Part shown: positions 1 to 10,000 of the stretch, one piece after another
How positions within the stretch are numbered: position 1 is the first letter of the stretch
How the letters are laid out: each line of letters begins with the position of its first letter
Assembly (NCBI GenBank): GCA_019915135.1
Contig: JAHLMK010000056.1
Coordinates: forward strand, 1 to 26,120
DNA from: Strobilurus pachycystidiatus
Lineage: Eukaryota > Basidiomycota > Agaricomycetes > Agaricales > Physalacriaceae
Reading direction: 5' to 3'
DNA: 26,120 bases
The notes under the pieces: generated by a model
Told to the model about the DNA's origin: nothing
The model's input: the letters and a program-made list of their open reading frames with translations, nothing else
Database searches by the model: none
Made by a program: the position numbers and the translations under genes

Positions 1-189
1 ATAACTGGAAGGGCCGGCGCGCGGCGGAACCCGAAACCGACCGGCCCAAAGCAGTGCACGCCCGCACTATTCAAAATTTACGAAGTTTACGATTGATACG
101 GCATACAGGATACAAGATGAATACGAGTGCGTTATTGGAGATATGTATATACAAATTTTTCTGCGTCATGCAAACGTGCTCAAGAAAAT

Positions 190-897
190 CTACGCCACAT
201 CGCCATCATCCTCCGTGTATCCTCGATAGGTGTTCATTCGTCGTCGATTCGTGAGGCGTTGGCGCCTCAAGGTGACCTGAATACATATGGTGTCGCAGTT
301 AGTTGAATGACGTGGAAGAAATGTAGACGAATGAAAAACTTACCTGTTGATCACTGGGTCCCGCAACGGTATCATTTCCATCGTCCTCGATGTTCGCCGC
401 GGAGGTGTACCCAGACGTGCGTCCGTCTCCAAGATTCGCGTCGGCGTTGTTGGCCACGGAAGTTCCGGGATAGGGATGATGCGCAGAATTCTGGACGCGG
501 CCATTTAGCCTGCGCCACGCAAGATACAAACTATAACGCACCTTGTTTCCCAATCCGTAATCGTCAGCGCACACGGCGCCAGCAAGTACGGCGGCGTCAC
601 GAATGCTCTAAACCATCGGCGTTCAAATCCGGAATCCGATGGACGAGCAGACATGCTCCCGCTCACCCGTTCCTCGATCCCCGGGATGTCGATGGGGTCC
701 AATTCGTAACCAGCGTCGGTATCTTGCTGATCGGCGGCGCTTGGAGCCGTGAGCACGACGAATTTGGAAGCAAGTAAAAAATACAAAACTTACCTAGGCA
801 TACACATGCCCATGATGAAATTGTGAATTTTTCTGTCCAAAATTCAGCACAGCAGACCACTGAGGAATGAGGAGAAGACTTACTGGAAGATCTTCAT
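190..897 (-). CDS. Small five-exon gene, unknown function
   Basis: Five exons join in one frame: 897-884, 832-794, 739-601, 541-344 and 276-190. The four introns are 51, 54, 59 and 67 nt, all GT..AG; the last has a clear GTAAGT donor and a CTAAC branch-like site. Exon lengths sum to 477 nt, giving 158 residues and a TAG stop, which is unlikely by chance across five pieces. The protein starts MKIFQKIHNFIMGMCMPS. An alternative start at Met12 would give MGMCMPS, the form of an N-myristoylation/palmitoylation site. The middle is acidic (YELDPIDIPGIEE), followed by basic and aromatic residues (WFRAFVRYSLYLAWRR), an Asn/Asp/Gly-rich region and a basic patch (LRRQRLTNRRR). I recognise no domain. 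A CT-rich stretch precedes the start on the coding strand, as in fungal promoters. The structure is well supported; the function is unknown. Confidence 0.6.
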
Positions 898-1298
898 CTT
901 GAGGTGTGCTTTGAGGTGGTGGTGAGAGTGAAAGCTAAGATATGATCAATGGCTGTTAGCAATCCCATCGCTTACAGAGCGATGACATCGTCCCCGCGTT
1001 CTCTCTCGCCACGTCGTACTCATGTTGCGCCGATCAACTCTCCGTGGGTTCGACGCGCGTCTCCAAACGAATCGAATTTGATGGATACAAATTTACCGTA
1101 CAGGACGGCGACGAGTAGGATGGTACGGGGCGCGGTCAACGTTCGTGGCGGGGACGCGTACGCTTAATATGCCATCGTGGGTGGGACGTACACAGGGCGG
1201 CGACTGACAATCTTGATGAAGAAAGGCAAGGATATGGTTCGCAGGTGAGGGACGTACTTGTCATTTTTTGCTTTCCTTAACAAGCAAAGACTTATCGT
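898..1298. other. Intergenic, no gene seen
   Basis: This stretch lies upstream of the minus-strand five-exon gene and before the FG-like fragment. It presumably holds the promoter of the former. A 72-codon open frame on the plus strand (949-1167) has no visible homology or splice partners. I see no RNA gene or repeat. Confidence 0.4.
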
Positions 1299-1339
1299 TT
1301 GCGTTGGTATTGGCCGCGTATATGTATGTGGCACTCATT

Positions 1340-1990
1340 GCCATCGTGTGGGCGTTCGGGTTCTCCTTTCGGTTCAGGACAACCAGCATCTGCGCCAGCT
1401 TCCACGTCCACCCCTGCTTCGTCATCGTTCAGCTTCGACCAGCGGGAGCCAGCAGATGCTAGCGCCCCTTTCCAATCCTTGTCTGCTTCACAGGCAACGA
1501 CGCCCAATAAAAACACAACGCTGAAGCCTATGATCGCGTTTGATGGTTCTTCATCGTCGACCACTAGTCATGCACCGAGACCCCTCGCATTCGGCCCCAG
1601 TTTTCTTCTGACTCTCGATGCCAAGGAATAAACGCCCAAGCCATCTTTCTCTTTTCGGCAGAGCAGTGGGGGAACACCGGACCCTGTCAAACTCTTGCCC
1701 CCTCCACCCTCCCATCAATACTGCATCTGCGGCGGCTCCCTACAGCAACAGTTTCGGTAGTGTCTTCGGGTTTTGTGATGCGCCGAGTACTCCGCCTGAG
1801 TCCAACAGAGATGGCAAGCAAGTATTCGGCTGTCTTCCCGTTGCAGCGCCAGCCGCGTCCTCATCACCTGCTCCGTCGTTTTCGTCTGATGGTTCGGCGT
1901 CGGCAGATGACCTGATGCGCTCCTCTGCGAGCGTCGGTGCTCCTGGACGTCCCGTAGCGCCGCCCAGCCAGGAGATGGATGGACGAGAGT
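1340..1990 (+). pseudogene. Broken FG-nucleoporin-like low-complexity fragment
   Basis: The plus strand encodes Ser/Ala/Pro/Thr-rich sequence with FG-type motifs, but in three successive frames. From about 1356 the frame reads PFGSGQPASAPAS, then SSFSFDQ, a PNKNTTLKPM linker and FGPSF, and stops near 1631. The motif PKPSFSFRQSSGGTPDP then appears in a second frame at about 1630-1690. SNSFGSVFGFCDAPSTPPES follows in a third frame at about 1745-1800, continuing in Ser/Ala-rich sequence (PAPSFSSDGSASADD) to about 1910. Alternating FG, FSF and FGF cores in Ser/Thr/Pro-rich spacers are typical of FG nucleoporins, which line the nuclear pore. Frame changes without convincing splice sites suggest a decayed fragment. 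It could instead be another low-complexity protein, so the identification is tentative. Confidence 0.35.
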
Positions 1991-2009
1991 TCGACTTGGG
2001 AGATACCTC

Positions 2010-2150
2010 CCGCGTTCTTCCCACCTCCCCCCCCCTTCCCCCCCTTCTCCCCAACTTGATCCCCTTCTCCCTCACAACTTCCACATATAACAACCACACC
2101 CTATCTCATCTCACCCCCCCTACTTCCCTCTATATATATCCCCTAGTCGG
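2010..2150 (+). promoter_or_regulatory. CT-rich tract with TATATATA, promoter-like
   Basis: About 140 bases are almost purely pyrimidine on the plus strand and end in CTATATATATCCCC at about 2129-2142. CT-rich blocks followed by a TATA element are common in fungal core promoters on the coding strand. No convincing coding sequence begins downstream, so this may be an orphan or relic promoter, or simple low-complexity DNA. Confidence 0.25.
2027..2064 (-). other. Potential G-quadruplex, minus strand
   Basis: Four C-runs of 9, 7, 4 and 4 bases lie at 2027-2035, 2038-2044, 2049-2052 and 2061-2064. On the minus strand these are four G-runs separated by loops of 2, 4 and 8 bases, which meets the usual G-quadruplex pattern. 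Folding is inferred from the pattern only. Confidence 0.45.
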
Positions 2151-2283
2151 TCCGACATGCGCACAGTTGACACGATAATCGTCACCTGCACGTGTGATTG
2201 TGGCTCCGCGTGCGAATAGGACGGGGACGAGGGGTGGGTTGGAGAGCCATGGTACGGATTCGGTGACAAAAGAGGTGACTGTA

Positions 2284-2325
2284 GGGGTATAGGGGAAAGT
2301 GCAGGGGGGTAGGACGTGGAGGGGG
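2284..2325 (+). other. Potential G-quadruplex, plus strand
   Basis: G-runs at 2284-2287, 2292-2295, 2304-2309 and 2321-2325 form a looser four-run motif on the plus strand (loops 4, 8 and 11). The surrounding 2215-2350 is G-rich, opposite in skew to the C-rich tract 150 bases earlier. Confidence 0.35.
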
Positions 2326-2329
2326 AGTC

Positions 2330-3978
2330 GGGTTACCACAGGGTGGGCGTGGTGACAAGGTTAGATGTATCTCACGTATGATATCCCAGTACCACTGAGA
2401 AAATGCCACCCCATCTCGGTATGGGAACGATCGAGAAGCGCGCCTGGCGTCTGCGTTGTCTTGAGTCATTCGTATCGTCCGCAATTCAGTTTCGACGCAG
2501 TCCAAAAAAAGGAGTCCCGGGCGGGCATGTCCTGAAGACGATATCGGAACTGTTGAGTTCGCCTGGTAGATATCGCGATGCATTTCGTAGTAGTTGTGCT
2601 TTAAGTTCTGGGCATATGCAGATCAATGGATTGAATGATGCACATAAATTCCGATATGTCAAGTCAATACAGGACGAACTGAATATCGTTAGTTGACGTG
2701 AAAACCGTGAATAAAAGTAGCGGCTCGGACGTACGTGTTCACAAATACATGCACGCCGGATGCAAATTAATGATGCCATGCTGAAATACCCCGTTGAAAA
2801 AGTTTTCTAGACCATCCAGTATGTTGCTTGCTAGCGCCTGACGCAGTGAAAACGAGGATAGGTAGGGATGTTGAGTTATTCTTCTATTCAGGCGTTAATT
2901 TTGAGGAAGGATAGATGAAAATAGTACCAACCGGTGTGATTTTAAGTTTTGGATGGCCGATGCGAGACTTCTGGTATCCTCAGGTCATACTTCCATCTCG
3001 AGTGATACTCAGTATGGGTAATACTGGTGGCCGTCCAGGTACGCGGAGATATTACGAAGAGGAGGCTCGTACGGCGGAGCAGGCTCATGATGAGACAGTC
3101 AAGGGACAAGAAAGATTCATGGTCGGAACGTACAAGCGTGTATACGCGCCCATAGTTAGTTTCGTCGCGAGGGATAGTTGTTTGGCGCAAAATATTGTCT
3201 TGAGTTACTGCAAGACATTGTTCGCTGCTAGAAAGTTAGACAGAGATCAGAGTCGTCAACACACGTAGCTCGAGCGAGAGTGGATGAGTGCGATGTGCAA
3301 CGTCACTGATTGAAAACCAAACCACGATCGAGCACGTTTCAGTCCCTTGGCATTGTCATCGGTATTTCGGCAACACTTCGGCAACGGTATCACGGTATCA
3401 CAGGCACTGGCGTGATGTCACACACTCTTCTTCTTCTCTTTTATCTTCCTCACCGCATCATTCGTCTCGACGGCTGGGCCCATGTCATATGTGTATACAA
3501 TGACAGTGGGTCCAAGACAAACAAACTGTTCTGTCAATCACATCCAATACCACCGAACAAGGACGCTGCTCCGCCGATTTACCCTAGCCCGTACAAGGAC
3601 TGTATCGACCGAGGATACATGTGGAGATGAGGAGTGGATGGAAAGGTACGCGAATACATCAATAACATACATCATGTTACTGAATTGACGCGGTAGGTGC
3701 CACCGTTGTCCGAAAAAGAAGATGTCAAGACACATCTTTAATCCATGCCGCGCTTTACAATCCATGAATCTGTCTATAAGGCCTGCAATATATTGTTTCA
3801 GTGTCGCTCCACCCTGTCTACAGAACCGCCGTAACGTGTGATGAACATCGTGAAGAAATGGGTCACTTTTTTATTCGACATGAACAACTATTGTACACCG
3901 ACACTTCTTTTCGAGGTATCAAAATTTGACTGTTCTTAGGATGGAAATAAGGAAGAATGATGTATGACAGCGACTCCT
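2330..3978. other. 1.6 kb without a supported gene
   Basis: Open frames here are short (up to 133 codons), lack recognisable motifs and do not join through plausible introns. A plus-strand frame at 2915-3268 is the longest with varied composition, but nothing supports it. The only structured element is the palindromic repeat at 3479-3510, preceded by a CT-rich stretch at 3421-3450. Confidence 0.4.
3479..3510. repeat. Dispersed palindromic repeat, copy A
   Basis: The element begins CCCATGTCAT and ends ATGACAGTGGG, so its arms are imperfect inverted repeats around a TGTGTATACA centre. A second copy lies at 24501-24532. Extended to 38 bases, the two copies differ at only two positions. Both are preceded, 60-70 bases upstream, by a TCACAYACTCTT-like pyrimidine stretch, so the shared unit is longer than the palindrome. 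The family is unknown; a MITE or LTR remnant is possible. Confidence 0.6.
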
Positions 3979-5002
3979 TCACTCCCTGTCTTCTGACATC
4001 AACCAATCGTGGCAGCCAATGGGTACGAACGTCGACGCAACACCGCGATAGTCGGCACATTGCCCTTCCCTCGCATGGCGTAGAACATCCCCAATCAAAG
4101 CATCGCGATCTTTGTTTCTCGTATCGATGCGATGAGCGTCTGCGAAGCGTTGAATGAACCGAGCATCGTTCTCAAAGAACTGCCGACAGAGGTGAGCGGC
4201 CCAATAAGGGCGCGATCCAACGACCGGACCGTAATGCATAGAGGTCAAACGACTCCGTATAGCTGAGTCGACGGCATGGAAGAGATCGATATCCGTCGGC
4301 GTAGTGCAGAATACTGCAGCGATTGTTGCTAGACAAGACGAATCGACATGGGGTATGAACGCCAAGAGTGAGGAAAGCGCGCAATAGCCCGGAGAGACAT
4401 GACCACTGAAACATTGGATGGATAGCTCGCTTTGGACTTATGAGACCATGCGATGTACATAGACAGTTCACGCACCGGCAAACTGGACCCGCACCTCTGC
4501 GACAGTGATCGAAGAGAAGATGGTCCAGTAACATCTTTCGCTTATCCTCCAAAGACGTATAGGTACCCGTGATACGACCCAGCAAGCCGTGGGACGACAG
4601 AGAACATGACAATTTCTTTTCGGTCATGTTCATGATAAACTCTTCCTCGTGGTCTTTAACAGCCATCAATGAATTGCAGAGATTGTAGATGGCATCGAAC
4701 GGCACTACACATGTCAGAGTTCGGTGGTATGAAAACGAGTAAATCCTACCTAGAATGTTCCCATTTCGCCACATCGAGTCGAGCCAACTTGTACCCAACA
4801 AAATTCTGTCTGTGAGAGACGATGTCGGCACGACCGGAATCTCGCACGAGTATCGTTTTTGACCAATGAAAACAACGACGTGCGATGTGTTGTCGACAGA
4901 CAATTTAGTAGCCATACTGAGAGGACACATCGTATGATGGTGAGCAAAGCATGGTGAGCCAGAAACAGTAACGCCGTTGATAATGGCACGGAAAGTCGAC
5001 AT
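3979..5002 (-). CDS. Retropepsin-fold-like protein without catalytic motif, hypothetical
   Basis: Three exons (5002-4750, 4704-4495, 4436-3979) join in frame through GT..AG introns of 45 nt (4705-4749, with a CTGAC branch-like site) and 58 nt (4437-4494). The product is 306 residues. The N-terminal 80 residues follow the outline of a retropepsin domain. INGVTVSG (8-15) matches the strand before the catalytic loop, MATKLSV (30-36) the helix after it, VVVFIG..RYSCEIPVVP (43-59) the central strands, and ILLGTSWLD (67-75) the terminal 'ILG..WL' signature. The expected D-T/S-G-A is absent, with SGSPCF in its place, so proteolysis is not expected. The C-terminal 200 residues are helical in character and unrecognised. 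The first intron is phase 1 and length-neutral; the second is needed to stay in frame. A TATATATG lies about 60 bases upstream. The fold assignment is an inference from pattern. Confidence 0.6.
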
Positions 5003-5059
5003 GATTCAACAACTGCAAGGGGGAACGGTGAAGAATAAGCCGTCATGTATTCTGGCGTA

Positions 5060-5068
5060 CATATATAT
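5060..5068 (-). promoter_or_regulatory. TATA-like element
   Basis: CATATATATG lies about 60 bases before the ATG at 5002 on the minus strand, a usual distance for a fungal TATA box. Confidence 0.35.
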
Positions 5069-5203
5069 GTGTACATGGATATTTGAATATGAATGGCATT
5101 CAATTGAGTCGAGTACAAAAAAAATTGAACAAAACTGAATATCTGTCAATTTATTTCCATTTAGTGACCTCCGAACGACGGATTCTGAGACTGACCTCGA
5201 AAT

Positions 5204-6418
5204 TCAGACACGCTCCACCGAACAAGAAAGGCGTTCGCCAAACTTGGTTCTTGCCCACGATTGGATGATGTCGACCTGCCGTTCAAGTAGCATCATGGTG
5301 GCGTATGAACCCTTGACCTCAAGGACAAGGTTCGGCTCGAAACTAGTGTCAACCAGGGCCGTCATGAGATCATGCCAATGGGTGGCGTTCAGAGGAACGT
5401 CGCGCATCTGAACACAGAAGGTGACTTTGTCGAGTGTGTGAGCGAAGGATTTCGTGTGGATTGTTTGATACGCGAATTGTAGGTTCGCGCCGGATGTTCG
5501 CAGATACAACTCTCTCAGTGCGGAACTACCGTGAAGTTCGAACGGTTTACAAGCTTCGTCTGTGCGGATGTGAGGTTTTGACTTGCACGCGTCGAATTAC
5601 ATACCGTTACTAGCCGAAAACGATAGGGAGAAGGCGCGAATATTTGCCGAAGCCACGTCGTAGAACACTTGCGCGCAATGCATGTGAGAGACTGGGACGG
5701 TCAGGCTGATATGTTGGACTGTATCGATCTGGTGCAAAGCCCACGATGCCCATAACGGCCAAACAAGGGGACTGAGAGGTGCTCTGGTTTTTTTTTCGCA
5801 CATGGCAATCAGAGGAGTGGGGATGTGGTTGACAACAGGGTCCTCGTCGATGCGCGCGTCGGTTTGGTAGGATATGATTAAAGAGTCACATTTACGCGAT
5901 TCGATGGGCGTCCATTGGAGTAGGGTAGATAGAATGGCATATAAACCGCGATAGCAGTTTGTAGCGTGTTCGAGAGGGATAGGAACAGAGTGGTCTGGAA
6001 GCGTCGTCCAGACAAAATGGGACTCGACGCGTTGCGCGGAGGCGATGTTGGCACATGTGTGGTCTACGATTTCCTTGATATAAACGCATTGGGCGGGGGG
6101 GAGGTCGATGAAACGTAGAACGCGGACATGCCTAGAAATGGAGCCTTCGTCTTCCAGATAGAAAGTTGATCTTGTACTTTCTAGACAGCGGAAATCGATG
6201 CGGCGCCATTGAACGTCCCTGACTATGTCGTAGAGTTCATGATTGCAGAGCGCCGCGGAATTGAGATCGAAGACGCTCAACACCTCGCTCGTGAAGATCC
6301 CATGGATCACGTCGTCACTCAGACCGAAGAAGTCTGGGTATGGGTATTTGAGCCTTCCAACATCTTCGAAGATATAGTAACCTTGGTTGTCCATTGAGGC
6401 GAGAAGAAGAGAGAACAC
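5204..6418 (-). CDS. F-box-type protein, two exons
   Basis: Exon 1 (6418-5605) and exon 2 (5559-5204) join across a 45-nt intron (5560-5604, GTATGT donor, CACAG acceptor), giving 389 residues. FGLSDDVIHGIFTSEVLSVF and the following LNSAALCNHELY (about residues 31-62) resemble a degenerate F-box: a short hydrophobic helix pair after an acidic/Pro-Tyr-rich start. A run of Leu-rich segments follows, as in the F-box/LRR-like proteins that are numerous in Agaricomycetes. F-box proteins recruit substrates to SCF ubiquitin ligases through Skp1. Met9 (MDNQGYYIFED) is an equally good start. The lone internal motif ALRELYLRTSG in exon 2 has LRR character. Three related genes follow on the same strand. 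Family membership is moderately secure; the substrate is unknown. Confidence 0.6.
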
Positions 6419-6996
6419 AGACCACAGTCAAAAGGGATTAGCTTTGAATACAATCGTTATGAGACATGGTGGCAGGTAATATAAGCGCGGATGAAGATGG
6501 CCTGAATACATTTCGGAGTATGTGCATGCGGATCGGTTCGGTTCGCATTGGTTCGCCCGGCCATCTTATCTTTGATTGCCGAGAACACCGGCGATTTACA
6601 ATTGGTTCCCACTCGAGTGCTCTGGGCAGCGATGACCAAGTGTTGTCTTATGCCCACATTCCCGGGAAGACACCGGAAGCTATGATTTAGACAATGCGAA
6701 ATCTAGTTTAACGTCTGCGTCCTGGACCACATACGTCAGCACCACATCCATTGGCTGGTTCCTTTATGATCCCTCCGGTAAGTATCAACTTCCCTCGGAA
6801 TCGAGAAGGGCTTCATTCTCCCGCTGGATTTGGAGCACCGCCTCTTGAAGTTTTATGCAAATCTCCAGTCTTTCGTCACCTGGACAGGGACGATTACCTA
6901 GATGCGCATCTATCCACCGTGGCATGTCAACCATGACACCTGTGCTCCCTCCGAGTGCCACACCATGGTGTTCACCTCCGTCGATGCGCCTTTGAG
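6419..6996. other. Intergenic, no supported gene
   Basis: This stretch separates the F-box gene from the left end of the dynein pseudogene. It includes a short GGTTCG-rich patch (about 6532-6560). Open frames of 61-74 codons have no recognisable motif. A possible GTAAGT donor follows CTCCG near 6778 on the plus strand, but no convincing exon partner was found. Dynein C-terminal homology does not continue into it. Confidence 0.4.
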
Positions 6997-7024
6997 CAAA
7001 CTAATGATTTCAAACTAATGATTC
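6997..7024. repeat. 14-bp direct duplication at pseudogene edge
   Basis: CAAACTAATGATT(T/C) occurs twice back to back (6997-7010 and 7011-7024), directly next to where dynein homology ends at about 7029. It may be a rearrangement footprint. Confidence 0.6.
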
Positions 7025-7028
7025 GGCC

Positions 7029-10000
7029 GGACAAGATGTCACTTTTTGTCAAATCACTCATGAGGCTGCGTAGATGGTTAGTCTGCTTCAGTTCCCCTCG
7101 GCAGACTTTAACAAGTTCTGACAGGTCACTACGAACCGTGCCGATGAGGCGACGGCCAGTTTCGCCTTCCCTAGAGAACAGTCGGTACAGTGGGTCTTGG
7201 TTGTCGTTGGCCTGGGGCAGAACGTTGAATTTCCACAAGCAAATCAGACGGAGAAAGCTTCAACACAATCTATGCACCGACCTCTGGCAGCCGCTGTAGC
7301 CATTTCTTGCAGCGGTCATGCAAGCTGCGCCTCCATGCGGGTTGCGTGTCGCTGTTTTCAGCCGAAGCGGTTGGCGTCATCGTCGTCTGAAAGCAGCCTC
7401 ATCTTCCGCAAATTGTTGAGCAGTTCGTTGCCTAGAAGAATACGTTAGGACATCTAAGGCAGTCCGGAGGGGTACCGACCTTGAGCAATAGCAATAGCCC
7501 GTTCAGCACTAGGCGGCAAGCTCAACCATGAAGGCGGTTCACGATCAGGCAGGTTCTATATTCAGCTCAGGAATTGATCCATCTTCGTGCCGTCCGGTGC
7601 TGTGAGAACATGACCATCATGCAAGGACGGTACGAGATCCAAATCTACGTTGTACGCCGACGGGGTGAACAAGGCATCAACGAAGGAGTCAAGGATCCTT
7701 TGATCGAAATCACTGTCCACTCGTCCTCCATACACCGATTGCTCGACCAGTGTACGGAGAGCGTCCCAAAGAATCGTCACAGGATCAATGTTGGCACGAC
7801 CATTGGAAACAGTGGAAAGCCAAGTATCGATAGCGATGAATGCTGAAGCCATATCGGAACCATTTAGGTCATAGGACTTGCTCCAGCCGAGGGGAACGTA
7901 ACGGAGACGCTCTTAAACAACGGGATGGAACAAGGCAAGAAGGAAATACAAGCGAATTTTCTCTGCTGAACCTTCCGACAGCCTCGCTGGAGGGATACTG
8001 TGGTGCGAGTCAAGGAAGTTAGCTTTGACACCCGGGGGAGGTTTGTTCATGATCAGCCTCGACTGTCGTAGGATATTGACAGGTATCGAAGGATTGGCTT
8101 CCATCGTCAGAATAGACGGAAGTTGCGAGTGAGATTCAATGTATGTAGCTTCTTCTCGAGTTGCCAAAGCCATTGTGGTGCCAAATGGACGTTCTTGAGA
8201 AGTACCCAGGTTCCTGAGCGGGCGGCAGCAGCAATGGCCGAATCGGCTAACGCGAACGCTTCTTCGGAACCCATAGCACCGGAAGACAACCTCATCCCGC
8301 TGATCTTGATGAGATTTTCGATACGATAACTGGCATCATGTCCCGGTACGGAAATCAGCGCGAGGGGCGTGGCAGCTGGTACTTCATCTAACACCACTGC
8401 ACCAAGCTCGTATGCAGATTCGAGGGAAAGGTCTGTGTTGAACACGACGCGGACAAACTGGGCAATAGATTGCAGTAGGCGGTCAGGGCACGAGCAAAGT
8501 TTGACGATCAACATGGCTCGAATCGCCTCAACAGCAGCTAATAGAAAGATTAGCATGCATCGATCGTTCGCCTTCTCCCAGGAAACTTACGAGTGCTTGG
8601 CTCCCACGGGCTGGGTACAGATCCCTCCGGGTTGGCAGACTGGATGAAAGAATCCACTGATCTTCTTGTTCGACGATGCTCGTCTGAACCGACATGAAAA
8701 TGGGCTGCTTCGCGTAATCATGTAGGCGTAACATTTAGTCGGGGGAGTAGAACGCGATATACGAGGATGTAGCGCCGCCGACGGTAGCGACGACGTTGTC
8801 TGCACTGTCTAGCAAGAAATCGAGCTCATCAGTGAAGTCCTCGATTCCTCGCAGTTTCACCAGTGCCAACAATACGGCAAGCATGACGTGATATCGATAA
8901 AGCAATGCCCGAGACGTCCTGCGGTAAACAACCAGGAATAAGTCGTTCAAGAGGATATCCCGACGAATGCTATAATCTGAAACACACTTGAGATGAGGGT
9001 CGTGGTGCAGAATATAGTAGAAGATGTCCAAGAAGAAGCGCAGCGAGAACTAGAAGAAGTGATTGACGAGGTTCATCTGTTCCAAGACGAAGAACACCGC
9101 AGTGCAGGCCTGTGCAAGGGGAAGGTACTCAGCGTTAACCTGTTCAACTTCTTTCATCACGACATCAGTCTCTTCGACCTTAGATGTGATCTCCGCAGCC
9201 TCGCGCTTCAAGGTCTCCAGAGTATCGATAACCTTATCATCGTCCAAAATGTTTCCGGATGATTCGTCGAGGGCCTGAAGAAGCAGCTTCTCCAAAGTGC
9301 GGATGCGAAGGCGGAATTCACCCTGAATCTTCATGAGATCCCTTCGCTTGCGTTCCGTGCCGGGACGTTCGACTTTGAGTACTTGGTCGAGAGATTGGCT
9401 TTGGAAACTGCTTCGGGTCATGGTGAAGTTAACGAACGTAACTCGACTGCAGATATATGGAGAAAACTCGACCGATATATCACGGGTCGAAAGGAACATG
9501 ATGAAGGATGGTGAGAAGTCGATGTACTGACTGCCGAGACGAATGAGCACCCGACCACCTGTTCGTCGTATCTCTTTGTTGAGTACGATGGGGTCTAGAT
9601 GCTCCACGTCTTGGATCAACAACGGATTGCCAAAGCGAAGGGCGCTCTCGAGCACTTTCAGGAACGCCTCATCCAAGAAACTGGTGACAGTGATCTTTCG
9701 CGATCGCTCCTTGTATTCATTCAGGAGGAAAGAAGTGGCTTGGCCTGTCGGGTCGATAATTAACGGGTAGCGCGGGTAGCGGTTGAATCGCTTGAGCATG
9801 ATGGCATTATCTGTGATCAAGTTGTCCGCTGGAAGTGACTTTGATTGCCAGCTCAAACGATCGTCCGCGGTGGATAGATACTCCGTTGAGGAGTGCTCGG
9901 GTTTGAAGGTGATTGCTGCGTCGATGAGATGATTAGACAATCTTGCCACATCACTTCACGATAGTGTTGGTCGAAGAAGCCTCCATACGCTAGGAATGCT

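Noticed and set aside
3482..3688. Open frames beginning MSYVYTMT at 3482 and again at 24504
   Set aside because: The shared peptide start is just the palindromic repeat translated. Downstream sequences of the two frames are unrelated.
4750..5118. 122-codon minus-strand frame overlapping the start of the 306-residue gene
   Set aside because: It is out of frame with the spliced gene and is explained as its shadow plus promoter sequence.
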